From positions 77,023 through 141,022 of the forward strand of contig SAQR01000010.1 in the NCBI GenBank assembly GCA_004020365.1: 64,000 bases of DNA, written 5' to 3'. Within the stretch, counting starts at the first letter, position 1, and the number at the start of each line of letters is the position of its first letter. Of this stretch, positions 1-9,664 are shown piece after piece. Source of the DNA: Mesorhizobium sp. (GTDB lineage Bacteria > Pseudomonadota > Alphaproteobacteria > Rhizobiales > Rhizobiaceae). A model generated the notes under the pieces. The model was not told the DNA's origin. It did no database searches and was given only the letters and a program-made list of their open reading frames with translations. Both the position numbers and the translations under genes were made by a program.

Positions 1-1841
1 GACAGGATCAGCCGCGCCGAAGAGGAGCCGACGGCACTCGCCAGAAGCTGCTCGGAGAAGCGGATGACGTCCATGCTGGCTTGTTCGTTGCCGTGCAGCG
101 AAGCGCCGCTGCTCTCTTCAAACGATTGGAAGGACCGCTCGGTGCGTTCGACGCCAAGATAGCGCGCGATGGTGTCCTTGAGGTCGTTGACGGTGACAGT
201 GGTGCGGAAGCGGCGCAGGCTCGGCATCGGGCTCGCCTCGCGCGGCACGAAGATCGACGCCTGGATGCGCTCCAGCGGCACCGACGCGCGCGACAGCGAG
301 CCTAACACGAAGAACAGCGTGTTGACTGACAGGCTCCACAGGACACCGTGGTTCAGCGGCTCGGCGACGGTGCCGAACAGCGCTTGCGGCCGCAACGCTT
401 CGAAACCGAACAGGCCGTGGACGACGATGCCGGTATCGGACGCGGCGAGCGAAGGCAGCAGCAGCGTATAGCTCCAGACGACGATGCCGGCGACCATGCC
501 GAGCGCCGCCCCCCTGCCATTGGCGCCGCGCCAGATCAGCCCGCCGATCAAGGCCGGCGCGAACTGCGCGATCGCGGCGAAGGACATCAGGCCGATCGAG
601 GAGAGCCGCGCGCTGTCGGTGCTCTCGCGATAGTAGAGGAAGGCGATGAACAGCATGATGAAGATCGCCGCCCGTCGCACGTTGAGGATGAGCGCTGACC
701 AGTCCTCGTTCTCCGATGTCGTGGTCTTGAGCAGGCGGCGCACAAACAGCGGAATGATGAGGTCGTTCGAGATCATGATCGACAGCGCAACGCTTTCGAC
801 GATCACCATTGCGGTCGCCGCCGAAAGGCCGCCGATAAACGCCGCCATCGCCAACACATCGTGACCGCTGAGCAGCGGCAGCGACAGGACGTAGAGGTCG
901 CTGCTTGTTCTGGTGCCGACCAGCGCCAGGCCAGCGAGCGCGATCGGCAGCACGAAAAGGTTTATCGCCACCAGATAGAGCGGAAACACCCACGTCGCCG
1001 TGCGCAGTTCGGCCTCGCTGCGGTTCTCGACGATAGTGACGTAGAACTGGCGCGGCAGCATGATGATGGCGAAACCGCTCAAACATGTCAGCACCAGCCA
1101 GGTAGCGAGCGAGGTGCTGTAGCCCATCGCCTGCTGCACTTGCGTATTCTGGGCGAGCTTGTCGACCATATCGCCCGGGCCGCCGAAGATCAGGAAGGTA
1201 ACCATCAGGCCGATCGCCAGGAAGGCGGCGAGCTTGACCACGGTTTCGACCGCTACCGCCAGCACCAGCCCATCCTGGTGTTCGGTGGCGTCGGCATGGC
1301 GGGTGCCGAACAGCACCGCAAACAGCGCAAGCAGCATGGCGACGACCAGCGAGATGTCGCTGACGAAAGGATCGAAGGAAGGCGGCGAGCCGGTATAATG
1401 CTCGACCATCAGGCTGACCGAACCGGAAATCGCCTTCAGCTGCAGCGCCATGTAAGGCACTGCGCCGATCGTCGCGATCAGCGTGGCGATCGCTGCGACG
1501 GCAAAACTCTTGCCGTAGCGGGCGCCGAGGAAGTCGGCGATCGAAGTGATCTTCTCTGTCTTGGCCAGCCTGACGATGCGCCGAAGCAGCGGAAAGCCGA
1601 ACACGAACACCAGCACCGGGCCGATATAGATGCCGAGGAACTCGAGGCCGCGCTCGGAGGAAAGGCCGACCGAACCGAAGAAGGTCCAGGAGGTACAGTA
1701 AATCGCCAGGCTGAGCGCATAGATGAAGGGCCGGGCCCGGTCAGGCCCGGTTGTCGTTGAGCGCCGGTCGCCGAGGCTGGCAATGACGAACAGCAACGTC
1801 ACATAGGCGATCGCGATGATGACGATGAACCAGCCCTGCAC
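1..1841 (-). CDS. Sodium:solute symporter-type sensor histidine kinase, N-terminal part (gene runs off the left edge)
   Basis: Translating the minus strand from a GTG at 1841 gives one open frame to the window edge (about 613 codons). The first ~480 residues are a polytopic membrane domain like the PutP/SSS sodium:solute symporters, with about 13 hydrophobic segments; the last ~130 are a soluble linker. In rhizobia such symporter domains head hybrid sensor histidine kinases, so the missing C-terminus probably carries PAS, kinase and receiver domains; that is inference. The GTG is chosen because a strong GGGAGGA ribosome site lies 10 bases upstream (1852-1858) and the protein starts VQGWFIV directly into the first membrane helix. 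A plain transporter is the alternative, but the long soluble tail argues against it. Confidence 0.8.
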   Translation of the reverse strand, partial: MQGWFIVIIAIAYVTLLFVIASLGDRRSTTTGPDRARPFIYALSLAIYCTSWTFFGSVGLSSERGLEFLGIYIGPVLVFVFGFPLLRRIVRLAKTEKITSIADFLGARYGKSFAVAAIATLIATIGAVPYMALQLKAISGSVSLMVEHYTGSPPSFDPFVSDISLVVAMLLALFAVLFGTRHADATEHQDGLVLAVAVETVVKLAAFLAIGLMVTFLIFGGPGDMVDKLAQNTQVQQAMGYSTSLATWLVLTCLSGFAIIMLPRQFYVTIVENRSEAELRTATWVFPLYLVAINLFVLPIALAGLALVGTRTSSDLYVLSLPLLSGHDVLAMAAFIGGLSAATAMVIVESVALSIMISNDLIIPLFVRRLLKTTTSENEDWSALILNVRRAAIFIMLFIAFLYYRESTDSARLSSIGLMSFAAIAQFAPALIGGLIWRGANGRGAALGMVAGIVVWSYTLLLPSLAASDTGIVVHGLFGFEALRPQALFGTVAEPLNHGVLWSLSVNTLFFVLGSLSRASVPLERIQASIFVPREASPMPSLRRFRTTVTVNDLKDTIARYLGVERTERSFQSFEESSGASLHGNEQASMDVIRFSEQLLASAVGSSSARLIL

Positions 1842-2090
1842 GGCCCGATAATCCTCCCTTGCCAGTTTTTGCATCCGGCCTGCTGAGACGCAATCACAGC
1901 TTGGCGATCAAGTCCATCGCGGCTTTCGGTGCAGGATGGCTGCGGCTTCGGGAAATTTTGGCCGGAACCGGTCTTTTGCCGATGCTGCAACCGCAGGTTT
2001 TTGCTATTGTGCCAGTGTGGGGCGAACGAAGCGGGGCCGAACCAAGCGGGCAGAGGCGGCGACCTGGCCCGTCAGGACAAGGAGGGTCGG

Positions 2091-2513
2091 ATGCTGAAAG
2101 AATTCCAGGAATTCATTTCCCGGGGCAATGTCATGGACCTGGCCGTCGGCGTCATCATCGGCGCCGCCTTCGGCAAGATCGTCGATTCCCTGGTCAACGA
2201 CATCATCATGCCGATCATCGGGGCGATTTTCGGCGGACTCGACTTCAACAATTATTTCCTGCCCTTGTCCTCAGCGGTCAACGCCACATCGCTGGCGGAA
2301 GCCAAGAGGCAGGGCGCAGTCTTCGCCTATGGCAGCTTCATCACCGTGGCGCTGAACTTCATCATCCTCGCCTTCATCATCTTCCTGATGGTCAAAGCGG
2401 TGAACAATCTGCGCAGGCGGCTGGAGCATGAGAAGCCTGCTGCGCCTGCTGCCGCTCCGCCGGCCGATGTTGCGCTGCTTACCGAAATTCGCGATCTCCT
2501 CGCCAGGAAATAG
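2091..2513 (+). CDS. mscL: Large-conductance mechanosensitive channel MscL
   Basis: A 140-residue inner-membrane channel that opens under membrane tension to release solutes during osmotic downshock. The N-terminus [20 protein letters not shown] is the conserved amphipathic helix plus start of TM1, followed by the GxxxG-rich pore helix ([20 protein letters not shown]) and a second TM around residues 75-100; the tail ends in the usual charged helix ([12 protein letters not shown]). Length matches the family. An in-frame start exists at 1929, but the ATG at 2091 has AAGGAGG (2079-2085) correctly spaced and matches MscL N-termini. Monocistronic, with a terminator just downstream. Confidence 0.97.
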   Translation: MLKEFQEFISRGNVMDLAVGVIIGAAFGKIVDSLVNDIIMPIIGAIFGGLDFNNYFLPLSSAVNATSLAEAKRQGAVFAYGSFITVALNFIILAFIIFLMVKAVNNLRRRLEHEKPAAPAAAPPADVALLTEIRDLLARK

Positions 2514-2536
2514 CGCAGAGGCAAGATCTCTGGACC

Positions 2537-2570
2537 AAAACCCCGGTCGATTTCGGCCGGGGTTTTCTAT
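2537..2570 (+). terminator. Rho-independent terminator of mscL
   Basis: AAAACCCCGG (2537-2546) pairs perfectly with CCGGGGTTTT (2557-2566) around a 10-base loop and runs into TTTTCTATTTT, 24 bases after the mscL stop. Confidence 0.85.
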
Positions 2571-2625
2571 TTTCGCCTGTCGTAAAACACGCTAGCTGTC
2601 CAGAAGGCGAAAAACGGATCCATCC

Positions 2626-3792
2626 ATGACCCTGATCGAGAATTTGCGCGCCGAGGCCCGGGCCGCGCCGGAAAGCGGCATTGTCGCCGTCATGAACCGG
2701 GGCCGCGACCGCGACGGCATGATCCCGCTCTGGGCCGGCGAGGGCGACCTGCCGACGCCCGCCTTCATCACCGATGCCGCTGCCCGGGCGCTGACCGGCG
2801 GCGAGACCTTCTATACCTGGCAGAAAGGCATCCCCGAACTGAGGCAGGCGCTCGCCCGCTATTACATCAGGCATTTCGGCAAGAGCTTCGCTGAGCAAGA
2901 ATTCATCGTCACCGGCTCTGGCATGCATGCCATCCAATTGGCGCTCGACGCTGTCGCCGGCAATGGCGACGAGGTCGTCTATCTGTCGCCGGCTTGGCCG
3001 AACTTCGCCGCAGCCGCCGGCGTGGCGGGCGCCGTCCCGGTCGCAGTCACGCTCGACCAGTCCGGCAATGGCTGGTCCTGCGACGTCGGCAAGATCGAGG
3101 CGGCGATCACGCCAAGGACAAAGGCGCTGTTCGTCAACTCGCCGTCCAACCCGACCGGCTGGACCGCCGACAGGCAGACGCTGCAGGCGATCCTCGACCT
3201 TGCCCGCGAACGGGGGCTGTGGATCATCGCCGACGAGATCTATTCGCTGTTCCATTACGGCGACAGTCGCGCGCCGTCCTTCATCGACATCATGGCCGAC
3301 GAGGATCGCATCCTGTTCGTCAACAGTTTTTCCAAGAACTGGTCGATGACCGGCTGGCGGGTCGGCTGGATCAAGGTCCATCCCTGCCTGCAGCAGGTGT
3401 TCGAGAACCTGGTCCAGTATTCGATCTCCGGCGTTGCCCAGTTCATGCAGCGCGGCGCCGTCGTCGCCCTCGACGAAGGCGACGCCTTCATCGTCGAGCA
3501 GGTGGAGCGGGCGAGGGCCGCGCGTGACCTCGTCTGCGGCATCCTGGCCGCGACCGGCAGGGCGCGCTTCACCGTGCCGCCGGGCGCGTTCTATCTGTTC
3601 TTCGCAGTCGACGGCATCACCGATTCACGCGCCGCCGCCTTCGACATCGTCGACCGCGCCAATGTCGGTCTGGCGCCCGGAACCGCATTCGGTCCCGGCG
3701 GCGAAGCCTTCCTCAGGCTGTGCTTCCACCGCCGCCTCGACCAGCTCGAGGAGGCCGCGCACCGGCTGGCGAAGTGGATGAAAAGTGTGTGA
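2626..3792 (+). CDS. PLP-dependent aminotransferase (class I/II, aspartate-aminotransferase fold)
   Basis: A 388-residue fold-type I aminotransferase. Visible signatures: the substrate/PLP region YLSPAWPNF (~residues 122-130), the SNPTGW motif (~171-176), the ADEIYS motif with the PLP-phenol Asp (~205-210), and the Schiff-base lysine K237 in SFSKNWSMTGWRVG, followed by the carboxylate-binding arginine near LRLCFH at the C-terminus. These place it in the AspC/kynurenine-aminotransferase group; the amino-acid substrate cannot be read from sequence. It stands alone between mscL and hemA, and a rhizobial repeat follows 13 bases after the stop. The ribosome site is weak (GGAT). Confidence 0.9.
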   Translation: MTLIENLRAEARAAPESGIVAVMNRGRDRDGMIPLWAGEGDLPTPAFITDAAARALTGGETFYTWQKGIPELRQALARYYIRHFGKSFAEQEFIVTGSGMHAIQLALDAVAGNGDEVVYLSPAWPNFAAAAGVAGAVPVAVTLDQSGNGWSCDVGKIEAAITPRTKALFVNSPSNPTGWTADRQTLQAILDLARERGLWIIADEIYSLFHYGDSRAPSFIDIMADEDRILFVNSFSKNWSMTGWRVGWIKVHPCLQQVFENLVQYSISGVAQFMQRGAVVALDEGDAFIVEQVERARAARDLVCGILAATGRARFTVPPGAFYLFFAVDGITDSRAAAFDIVDRANVGLAPGTAFGPGGEAFLRLCFHRRLDQLEEAAHRLAKWMKSV

Positions 3793-3805
3793 GAGTCAGG
3801 CCATC

Positions 3806-3875
3806 ACGCGTTCGTCATCCTAGGGCGGAGCAGGAGCGAAGCGACGTGGCGGAGACCTAGGATCCATGCCGTGAC
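3806..3875. repeat. Rhizobial palindromic intergenic repeat, copy A
   Basis: A ~70-bp unit containing TCATCCTAGGGCGGAGCAGG and, near its end, CCTAGGATCCATGCCGT. Outer arms (ATCCTAGG / CCTAGGAT) are complementary, giving a long hairpin. A near-identical copy sits at 20625-20697. Both lie just after stop codons, as typical for REP-like elements. Confidence 0.85.
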
Positions 3876-3926
3876 ATTCGAATGCCGCGGCGTCGAAGAA
3901 CAAGACGGCACCGGGGGCCGCGACCT

Positions 3927-5204
3927 TCAGCCGCCGGACTTCGGCACCAGCAGAGGAATTACGCGGTCACTTTCCCTCACTGCCGGCCGGCCCGCAGAAC
4001 CGTAAGAGATGCCCAAGGCGTCCCAGGTCTCGACCAGCGCGTCCTGAAGCGCCGCAATCAATTGATCCGAATGGAACGGTGTCGGAGTGATGCGCAGCCG
4101 TTCGGTGCCGCGCGGCACGGTCGGGTAATTGATCGGCTGGATGTAGATGCCGTGGACGCCGAGCAGGCGGTCGCTGGCCATCTTGCACAGCTCGGGATCG
4201 CCGACGAGCAGCGGCACGATGTGGGTAGCGGAGTCCATCACCGGCAGGCCGGCTGCGGTAAGAACCTGCTTGGTCCTGGTCGCCTGGCGCTGCTGCGCGT
4301 CGCGTTCGGCCTGCGAGCGCTTGAGATGGCGGATCGACGTGGTCGCCGCCGCGGCAATGGCCGGCGGCAGCGCCGTTGTGAAGATGAAGCCCGGCGCATA
4401 GGAGCGCACAGCGTCGATCACCGCACTTGTGCCGGTGATGTAGCCGCCGAGCGTGCCGAACGCCTTGGCCAGCGTGCCTTCGATGATGTCGATACGGTCG
4501 GCCAGCCCTTCGCGCTCGGTGATGCCGCCGCCGCGCGGTCCGTACATGCCGACGGCATGCACCTCGTCGATATAGGTCATGGCGTTGTAGCGCTCGGCAA
4601 GTTCGACGATCTGCTTGATCGGCGCGATGTCGCCATCCATCGAATAGACGCTCTCGAAGACGATCAGCTTGGCGCGCTCGCGACCGGCCGCCTGCAGCAG
4701 GCTTTCGAGATGCGCAACGTCGTTGTGGCGGAAGATCTTCTTCTCGGCGCCCGAACGCCGCACGCCCTCGATCATCGAGGCGTGGTTCAGCTCGTCCGAG
4801 ATGATCAGGCAGTTGGGCAGCAGCCGCGCAATGGTCGAGATCGAGGCTTCGTTGGAGACGAAGCCGGAGGTAAAGACGAGCGCGGCTTCCTTGTCGTGCA
4901 GGTCGGCCAGTTCCAGTTCGAGCTCGACCAGCGGATTGCTGGTGCCGGAGATGTTGCGGGTGCCACCGGCGCCGGATCCCATCTTTCCGGCGGCGTTCTG
5001 CATTGCAGCGATGACGTCGGGGTGCTGGCCCATGCCGAGATAGTCGTTGGAGCACCAGACGGTTATTTCCTGGGCGCGGCCGTTGGCGCGCCAGATGGCG
5101 CGAGGGAATTTCCCCACGATCCGCTCGAGGTCGGCGAAGATGCGATAGCGACGCTCGGCGTGGAGCTGGTCGATCGCGTCTTCGAAGAACCGCTGATAGT
5201 TCAT
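3927..5204 (-). CDS. hemA: 5-aminolevulinate synthase
   Basis: A 425-residue PLP enzyme condensing glycine with succinyl-CoA to 5-aminolevulinate, the first step of tetrapyrrole synthesis by the C4 (Shemin) route of alphaproteobacteria. Diagnostic features: [12 protein letters not shown] (~51-62), [13 protein letters not shown] (~76-88), [11 protein letters not shown] (~137-147), [11 protein letters not shown] (~212-222) and the PLP lysine K247 in [13 protein letters not shown]. The start [10 protein letters not shown] at 5204 is the canonical ALAS N-terminus; a further in-frame ATG at 5240 would add 12 residues not usual in the family. It is monocistronic and transcribed away from galE. Confidence 0.96.
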   Translation of the reverse strand: MNYQRFFEDAIDQLHAERRYRIFADLERIVGKFPRAIWRANGRAQEITVWCSNDYLGMGQHPDVIAAMQNAAGKMGSGAGGTRNISGTSNPLVELELELADLHDKEAALVFTSGFVSNEASISTIARLLPNCLIISDELNHASMIEGVRRSGAEKKIFRHNDVAHLESLLQAAGRERAKLIVFESVYSMDGDIAPIKQIVELAERYNAMTYIDEVHAVGMYGPRGGGITEREGLADRIDIIEGTLAKAFGTLGGYITGTSAVIDAVRSYAPGFIFTTALPPAIAAAATTSIRHLKRSQAERDAQQRQATRTKQVLTAAGLPVMDSATHIVPLLVGDPELCKMASDRLLGVHGIYIQPINYPTVPRGTERLRITPTPFHSDQLIAALQDALVETWDALGISYGSAGRPAVRESDRVIPLLVPKSGG

Positions 5205-5475
5205 TTCGGCTTCCCAATTTTTGCGTGGGATCATAATCATTGCCCTATTCGACGTCTACTTGGCCTTTTTGGTCAAAATGCCACGCCCCAAGCCTGTTCC
5301 TAACGGCCACGGATCATGGCCTATTCCCTTGATGTGCTTTTGTTTCAGGACGATGCCACGCGCCGATGAGACTGGTTACCGCAGGCCCTAATGGTACTAA
5401 TGGCCTAGTAGCAGGCTTTCCAGTAAGGCGGGGGTTGAGACAGTTTCCGACAAATCTTGAGCAGCGAGGACACGG

Positions 5476-6471
5476 ATGACGGTTTTGGTGACAGGCGGTG
5501 CCGGCTACATCGGCAGCCATATGGTCTGGGAGTTGTTGGACGCGGGCGAGAGCGTTGTCGTCCTCGACCGGCTTTCGACCGGCTTCGAATGGGCGGTGGC
5601 GCCGGAGGCAAAGCTCGTCGTCGGTGATGTCGCCGACAAGGAGCTGGTCGGCGGGGTCATCCGCGACAATCATGTCGATGCGATCATCCATTTTGCCGGC
5701 TCCATCGTGGTTCCCGAATCGGTCGCCGACCCGCTCGGCTATTACGAGAACAACACCTGCAAGACGCGCACGCTGATCGAGACCGCGGTGCGCGAAGGCG
5801 TGCCCAATTTCATCTTTTCCTCGACTGCCGCCGTCTATGGCGGCGCCGGGCTGGAGCCGGTGCGCGAGGATGCGCGCCTTGCACCTGAATCTCCCTATGG
5901 CCTGTCCAAGCTGATGAGCGAATGGATGCTGCGTGACGCCGCAATCGCCCACGGCTTGCGCTACACGGCGCTGCGCTACTTCAACGTCGCCGGCGCCGAC
6001 CCAAAAGGCCGCACCGGCCAGTCGACGCCGGGCGCTACGCATCTGATCAAGGTCGCCTGCGAGACGGCGCTCGGCAAGCGGCCGTTCATGCAGGTGTTCG
6101 GCACCGATTATCCGACGCCCGACGGCACCTGCATGCGCGACTACATCCATGTCAGCGATCTGGCGGCGGCGCATCGGCTGGCGCTGGAACGGCTGCGCGC
6201 CGGGGGGACAAGCCTCGTCGCCAATTGCGGCTACAGCCACGGCTATTCGGTGCTCGAGGTGATCGACAGCGTGCGGCGCGTCTTTGGTCATGATTTCGAC
6301 GTGCGGATCGGCGAACGCCGTGCGGGCGACGCGGCGGCGGTGGTCGCCAATTCGGAGCTGGCGCGCGGTGAGCTCGGTTGGACCCCGCAGCGCGACGACC
6401 TCGACCGGATCGTCGCCGACGCGCTGGCCTGGGAGCGCATTCTGACAAGCAAGAACTCGGCGCGGGGCTGA
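5476..6471 (+). CDS. galE: UDP-glucose 4-epimerase
   Basis: A 331-residue extended short-chain dehydrogenase interconverting UDP-glucose and UDP-galactose; in rhizobia this activity (galE/exoB) feeds exopolysaccharide and LPS synthesis. Visible: NAD-binding TGGAGYIG (6-13), catalytic SST (115-117), YGLSK with Y141 and K145, the RYFNVAGADP epimerase signature and DYIHVSDLA near the C-terminal substrate domain. GAGGA at ~5464 precedes the ATG. The next gene starts 112 bases downstream and need not share a transcript. Confidence 0.92.
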   Translation: MTVLVTGGAGYIGSHMVWELLDAGESVVVLDRLSTGFEWAVAPEAKLVVGDVADKELVGGVIRDNHVDAIIHFAGSIVVPESVADPLGYYENNTCKTRTLIETAVREGVPNFIFSSTAAVYGGAGLEPVREDARLAPESPYGLSKLMSEWMLRDAAIAHGLRYTALRYFNVAGADPKGRTGQSTPGATHLIKVACETALGKRPFMQVFGTDYPTPDGTCMRDYIHVSDLAAAHRLALERLRAGGTSLVANCGYSHGYSVLEVIDSVRRVFGHDFDVRIGERRAGDAAAVVANSELARGELGWTPQRDDLDRIVADALAWERILTSKNSARG

Positions 6472-6583
6472 AGTCCGGTTTTTCCTCCGTGGGCTCGTAG
6501 ATCGAGCGTAGAAGCGTTATTGAAGGAGCTGCGCGGCTGAAACGTGGAGGCGTTTCGGTCGTATCTGATCCTTTGGGGGCGGC

Positions 6584-7834
6584 ATGAAGATATTGGTCCT
6601 TGGCGCTGGCGTCGTCGGCACTGCGGCGGCCTATTACCTGGCGAGCGACGGCCACGAGGTGACCGTCATCGAGCGCCATCCGATGGCGGCGCGCGGCACC
6701 AGCCAATCGAATGCGGGTCTGGTGTCGCCCGGCGACGCCACCGCCTGGGCCTCGCCCGCTGCGCTGAAGACGTTTTTGCGCGCGCTCTACAACCACGATC
6801 TCGGGATCAAGGTGCGGCTGCGCTTCGATCCCTATTTCTTCGCCTGGAGCCTGCGCTTCCTGCGCCAATGCACGCATGCGCGACTGCGCGCCAACACCGA
6901 CATCAAGCTGCGCCTGGCGCTTTATTCGCGCGACTGCATCAACGCCATCTCGGCCGACACCGGCATTCACTATGACGAGCGCAAGAAGGGCATTCTCTAC
7001 TTTTTCCGCTCGCAGCAGAGTTTTGATACCGGCACCGACAACTACCGCTATCTCGCCGAGCACGGTCTGCCGATCGAGATCGTCGGCCGCGAGCGGCTGA
7101 TCGAGCTCGAGCCCGGCCTTGCCGGCGCCAGGGACAGAATAGCCGGCGGCGTCTATTCACCGATCGACCAGACCGGCGACTCCAGCCAGTTCACCCGAAA
7201 CCTGGCTGCCTATGCCGCCGAGAAACTCGGCGTCCAATTCCTCTACGCCACGACGGTCGAAGGCCTCGACATCGAAGGTGATCGGGTGCGCGCGGTGATG
7301 ACCTCGGCCGGTCCGATAATAGGCGACGCCGTGGTCCTCTCGATGGGGCCGGAGAGCGGCCTGCTCGGCCGCCGCTACGGCCTCGACCTGCCAGTCTATC
7401 CGGTCAAAGGCTACACCGCGACCGTGCCGCTGGAGGATGAAAACAAGGGGCCGACCATGGGCGGCGCCGACGAGGATCAGCTTATCGGCTATTCCAGGCT
7501 CGGCAACCGGCTGCGGCTTGCTTCGACCGCCGAATTCACCGGCTTCGACCGCAGCCACAAGCCGAGCGATTTCGCCGCCATGTTCAGGACCGGCAAGGAG
7601 CTTTTCCCGGGCGCCTTCGACGAGAACAAGGCCGAGCTCTGGGCCGGTCTGCGGCCGATGATGCCGAACTCCGTGCCGGTCATCGGCCCGGCGCGCTACA
7701 AGAATCTCTACCTCGACACCGGCCATGGCCATGTCGGCTGGACCATGGCCTGCGGCTCGGGAAAATTCCTTGCCGATGTGGTCGCCGGCCGCAAGCCGGA
7801 GATCGACCCGCAAGGGCTGGTCTACAAGGGCTAG
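6584..7834 (+). CDS. dadA: D-amino acid dehydrogenase small subunit (FAD-dependent)
   Basis: A 416-residue FAD oxidoreductase of the DadA/glycine-oxidase family, which deaminates D-amino acids (chiefly D-alanine) to 2-oxo acids and passes electrons to the respiratory chain. The N-terminal dinucleotide fold shows GAGVVG (7-12) and the acidic VIERH strand end; SQSNAGLVSPG (~40-50) and the C-terminal GLRPMMPNSVPVIG plus HVGWTMACGSG are typical DadA signatures. It is followed after 3 bases by a racemase-type gene, so the two form one unit for handling D/L-amino acids. Confidence 0.92.
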   Translation: MKILVLGAGVVGTAAAYYLASDGHEVTVIERHPMAARGTSQSNAGLVSPGDATAWASPAALKTFLRALYNHDLGIKVRLRFDPYFFAWSLRFLRQCTHARLRANTDIKLRLALYSRDCINAISADTGIHYDERKKGILYFFRSQQSFDTGTDNYRYLAEHGLPIEIVGRERLIELEPGLAGARDRIAGGVYSPIDQTGDSSQFTRNLAAYAAEKLGVQFLYATTVEGLDIEGDRVRAVMTSAGPIIGDAVVLSMGPESGLLGRRYGLDLPVYPVKGYTATVPLEDENKGPTMGGADEDQLIGYSRLGNRLRLASTAEFTGFDRSHKPSDFAAMFRTGKELFPGAFDENKAELWAGLRPMMPNSVPVIGPARYKNLYLDTGHGHVGWTMACGSGKFLADVVAGRKPEIDPQGLVYKG

Positions 7835-7837
7835 ATC

Positions 7838-9664
7838 ATGTCCGGACCGCAAGTCGCCATCAACCTTGGCCGCATCGAGCGCAACGCGCGCACCATCGTC
7901 AACCGCTGCGCCCTGTCCGGCATCAAGGTCTTCGGCGTCACCAAGGGAACCTGCGGGATGCCGCAGGTGGCGCGCGCCATGCTGCGTGGCGGCGTCGCCG
8001 GCATCGCCGAATCGCGCTTCGAAAACATCCGCCGGCTGCGCGACAGCGGCATCAACGCGCCGATCATGTTGCTGCGCAGCCCGCCGATGGCACGCATCGA
8101 GGAGGTGGTGCGCACCGTCGACATCAGCCTGCAATCCGAACTCGCTACCATCCGCGAACTGTCGCGCATCGCCGAACGCATGGGCCGCGTCCACGACATC
8201 ATGCTGATGATCGATCTCGGCGATCTCAGGGAAGGCATCTGGCCGAACGACCTCATCCCGACGGTCGAGCAGATCCTGGCGCTCAAGGGCGTGCGCATCA
8301 GCGGCATCGGCACCAATCTCGGCTGCTTCGGCGCCATCATGCCGACGCAGGAAAATCTGGGGCAACTCGTCGCCCATGCCTACAAGACCGAGCGTCTGTC
8401 CGGTGCCAGGCTCGACTGGATCTCGGGCGGCGCGTCGTCCTCGCTGACGCTGCTGCTCGAAGGCAGGCTGCCCGCTGGCATCAACAATCTGCGCGTTGGC
8501 GAGGCGATCCTGCAGGGTGGCATCGAAACCTTCCGCGAGACGCCGTGGGCTGAACTGGAACCCGATGCCTGCCGGCTGACCAGCGACATCATCGAGGTCA
8601 AGCTGAAGCCGTCGCGGCCGATCGGCCAATCCGGCTACGACGCTTTCGGCAACCAGCCGGTGTTTGCCGACGATGGCGACAGGTTGCGCGCCATCGCCAA
8701 TATCGGCCGCGAGGATGTGTTGATCGAAGGTTTGACGCCGATTGCCAAGGGTGTGCGGGTGCTCGGCGCCTCCAGCGACCATCTGCTTCTCGACATGACC
8801 GATGCCGAGCCGCCACCCGCCGTCGGCGACCGCGTCGCCTTCCGCATGAGCTATGGCGCCATGCTGCTGGCGATGACCTCGGAATATGTCGAAAAGGCGC
8901 CAATGCACGATGTCGAGGATTTCTCCGGCCGCAAGATGGTGTCGATATCTGCCGAACCGGCGGCCGCCCGCATCCTGGCCAGGGAGGCGACCGGCGCCCG
9001 GCTGGAGGCGATGAATTTCGATGTCGTCGAACTGGCCGATATCGAGCGGCCGCCATCCGGCCTGGTCCGGCTCACCGCCGGCAGCGACCGGCGCATCGCC
9101 CACAAGGCGCTGACGGCGACCGCGCGGGCGACGCACTCGTTTGGCCTGATCTGGATCGATTCCATCGCGGCCTTGATGCCCGAGGACGAAGACGGCATCG
9201 ACCTGCCGGAACGTTCAGTGCTGGCGCGGGCGCTCGGCCTCGACCACAAGCCCGGCGCGCTGCAGCCACAACTGTCGCCGGAAAATGTCGTCATTGTCGG
9301 TTTGCGCCATGCCGATCCGGCCGAGGCGCGGGTGCTGAAAGATTCGCGCGTCGGCGCGTTCACCATGACCGACATCGACGCCATGGGCATGCGCGACGTG
9401 ATGCACGAGGCGATCCGCGTCGCCACCTCCGGCACGCAGGGCTTTCATGTCAGCTATTCGCCTGATGTGACCGAATTCGCCGGCTGGGCGGCGGGCTCCG
9501 GCGGCATCACGGTGCGCGAAACGCATCAGGCGATGGAGGCGATCGCGCTGTCCGGCGGGCTGTTGTCGATGGACGTCTCCGGCCTGACGTCAGGTTTGGA
9601 ACCGCGGATTGCGTTAGACACCGTCAACTTCGTCATGTCGGCTTTCGGCAAGCGGATTTTGTGA
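7838..9664 (+). CDS. Alanine/ornithine-racemase-type PLP protein fused to an arginase-like domain
   Basis: 608 residues in two parts. Residues 1 to ~365 resemble fold-type III racemases of the alanine/ornithine type: PLP lysine K36 in GVTKGTCG, GISESR-like GIAESRF (~65-71), a TIM-barrel pattern and a beta domain. Residues ~370-608 follow the ureohydrolase (arginase) pattern to its usual end (TVNFVMSAFGKRIL), including GGITVRETHQAMEAI. But the metal ligands are gone: the arginase DAHAD motif reads DSIAA and the SFDVD-type motif reads SYSPD. The C-terminal half is therefore probably non-catalytic. Coupled to dadA (3-base gap). The most likely substrate is an alanine-like or basic amino acid; it is not defined by sequence. 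Confidence 0.8.
   Translation: MSGPQVAINLGRIERNARTIVNRCALSGIKVFGVTKGTCGMPQVARAMLRGGVAGIAESRFENIRRLRDSGINAPIMLLRSPPMARIEEVVRTVDISLQSELATIRELSRIAERMGRVHDIMLMIDLGDLREGIWPNDLIPTVEQILALKGVRISGIGTNLGCFGAIMPTQENLGQLVAHAYKTERLSGARLDWISGGASSSLTLLLEGRLPAGINNLRVGEAILQGGIETFRETPWAELEPDACRLTSDIIEVKLKPSRPIGQSGYDAFGNQPVFADDGDRLRAIANIGREDVLIEGLTPIAKGVRVLGASSDHLLLDMTDAEPPPAVGDRVAFRMSYGAMLLAMTSEYVEKAPMHDVEDFSGRKMVSISAEPAAARILAREATGARLEAMNFDVVELADIERPPSGLVRLTAGSDRRIAHKALTATARATHSFGLIWIDSIAALMPEDEDGIDLPERSVLARALGLDHKPGALQPQLSPENVVIVGLRHADPAEARVLKDSRVGAFTMTDIDAMGMRDVMHEAIRVATSGTQGFHVSYSPDVTEFAGWAAGSGGITVRETHQAMEAIALSGGLLSMDVSGLTSGLEPRIALDTVNFVMSAFGKRIL

Noticed and set aside
3882-5303. 473-codon + strand frame opposite hemA
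   Set aside because: Antisense shadow of a clear ALAS gene; arginine/glycine-rich sequence with no family resemblance.
7157-9136. 659-codon open frame on the minus strand opposite dadA and the racemase gene
   Set aside because: It mirrors the codon structure of the + strand genes, shows no domain, and its composition (His/Gln/Arg/Asp-rich) is that of an antisense shadow in high-GC DNA.
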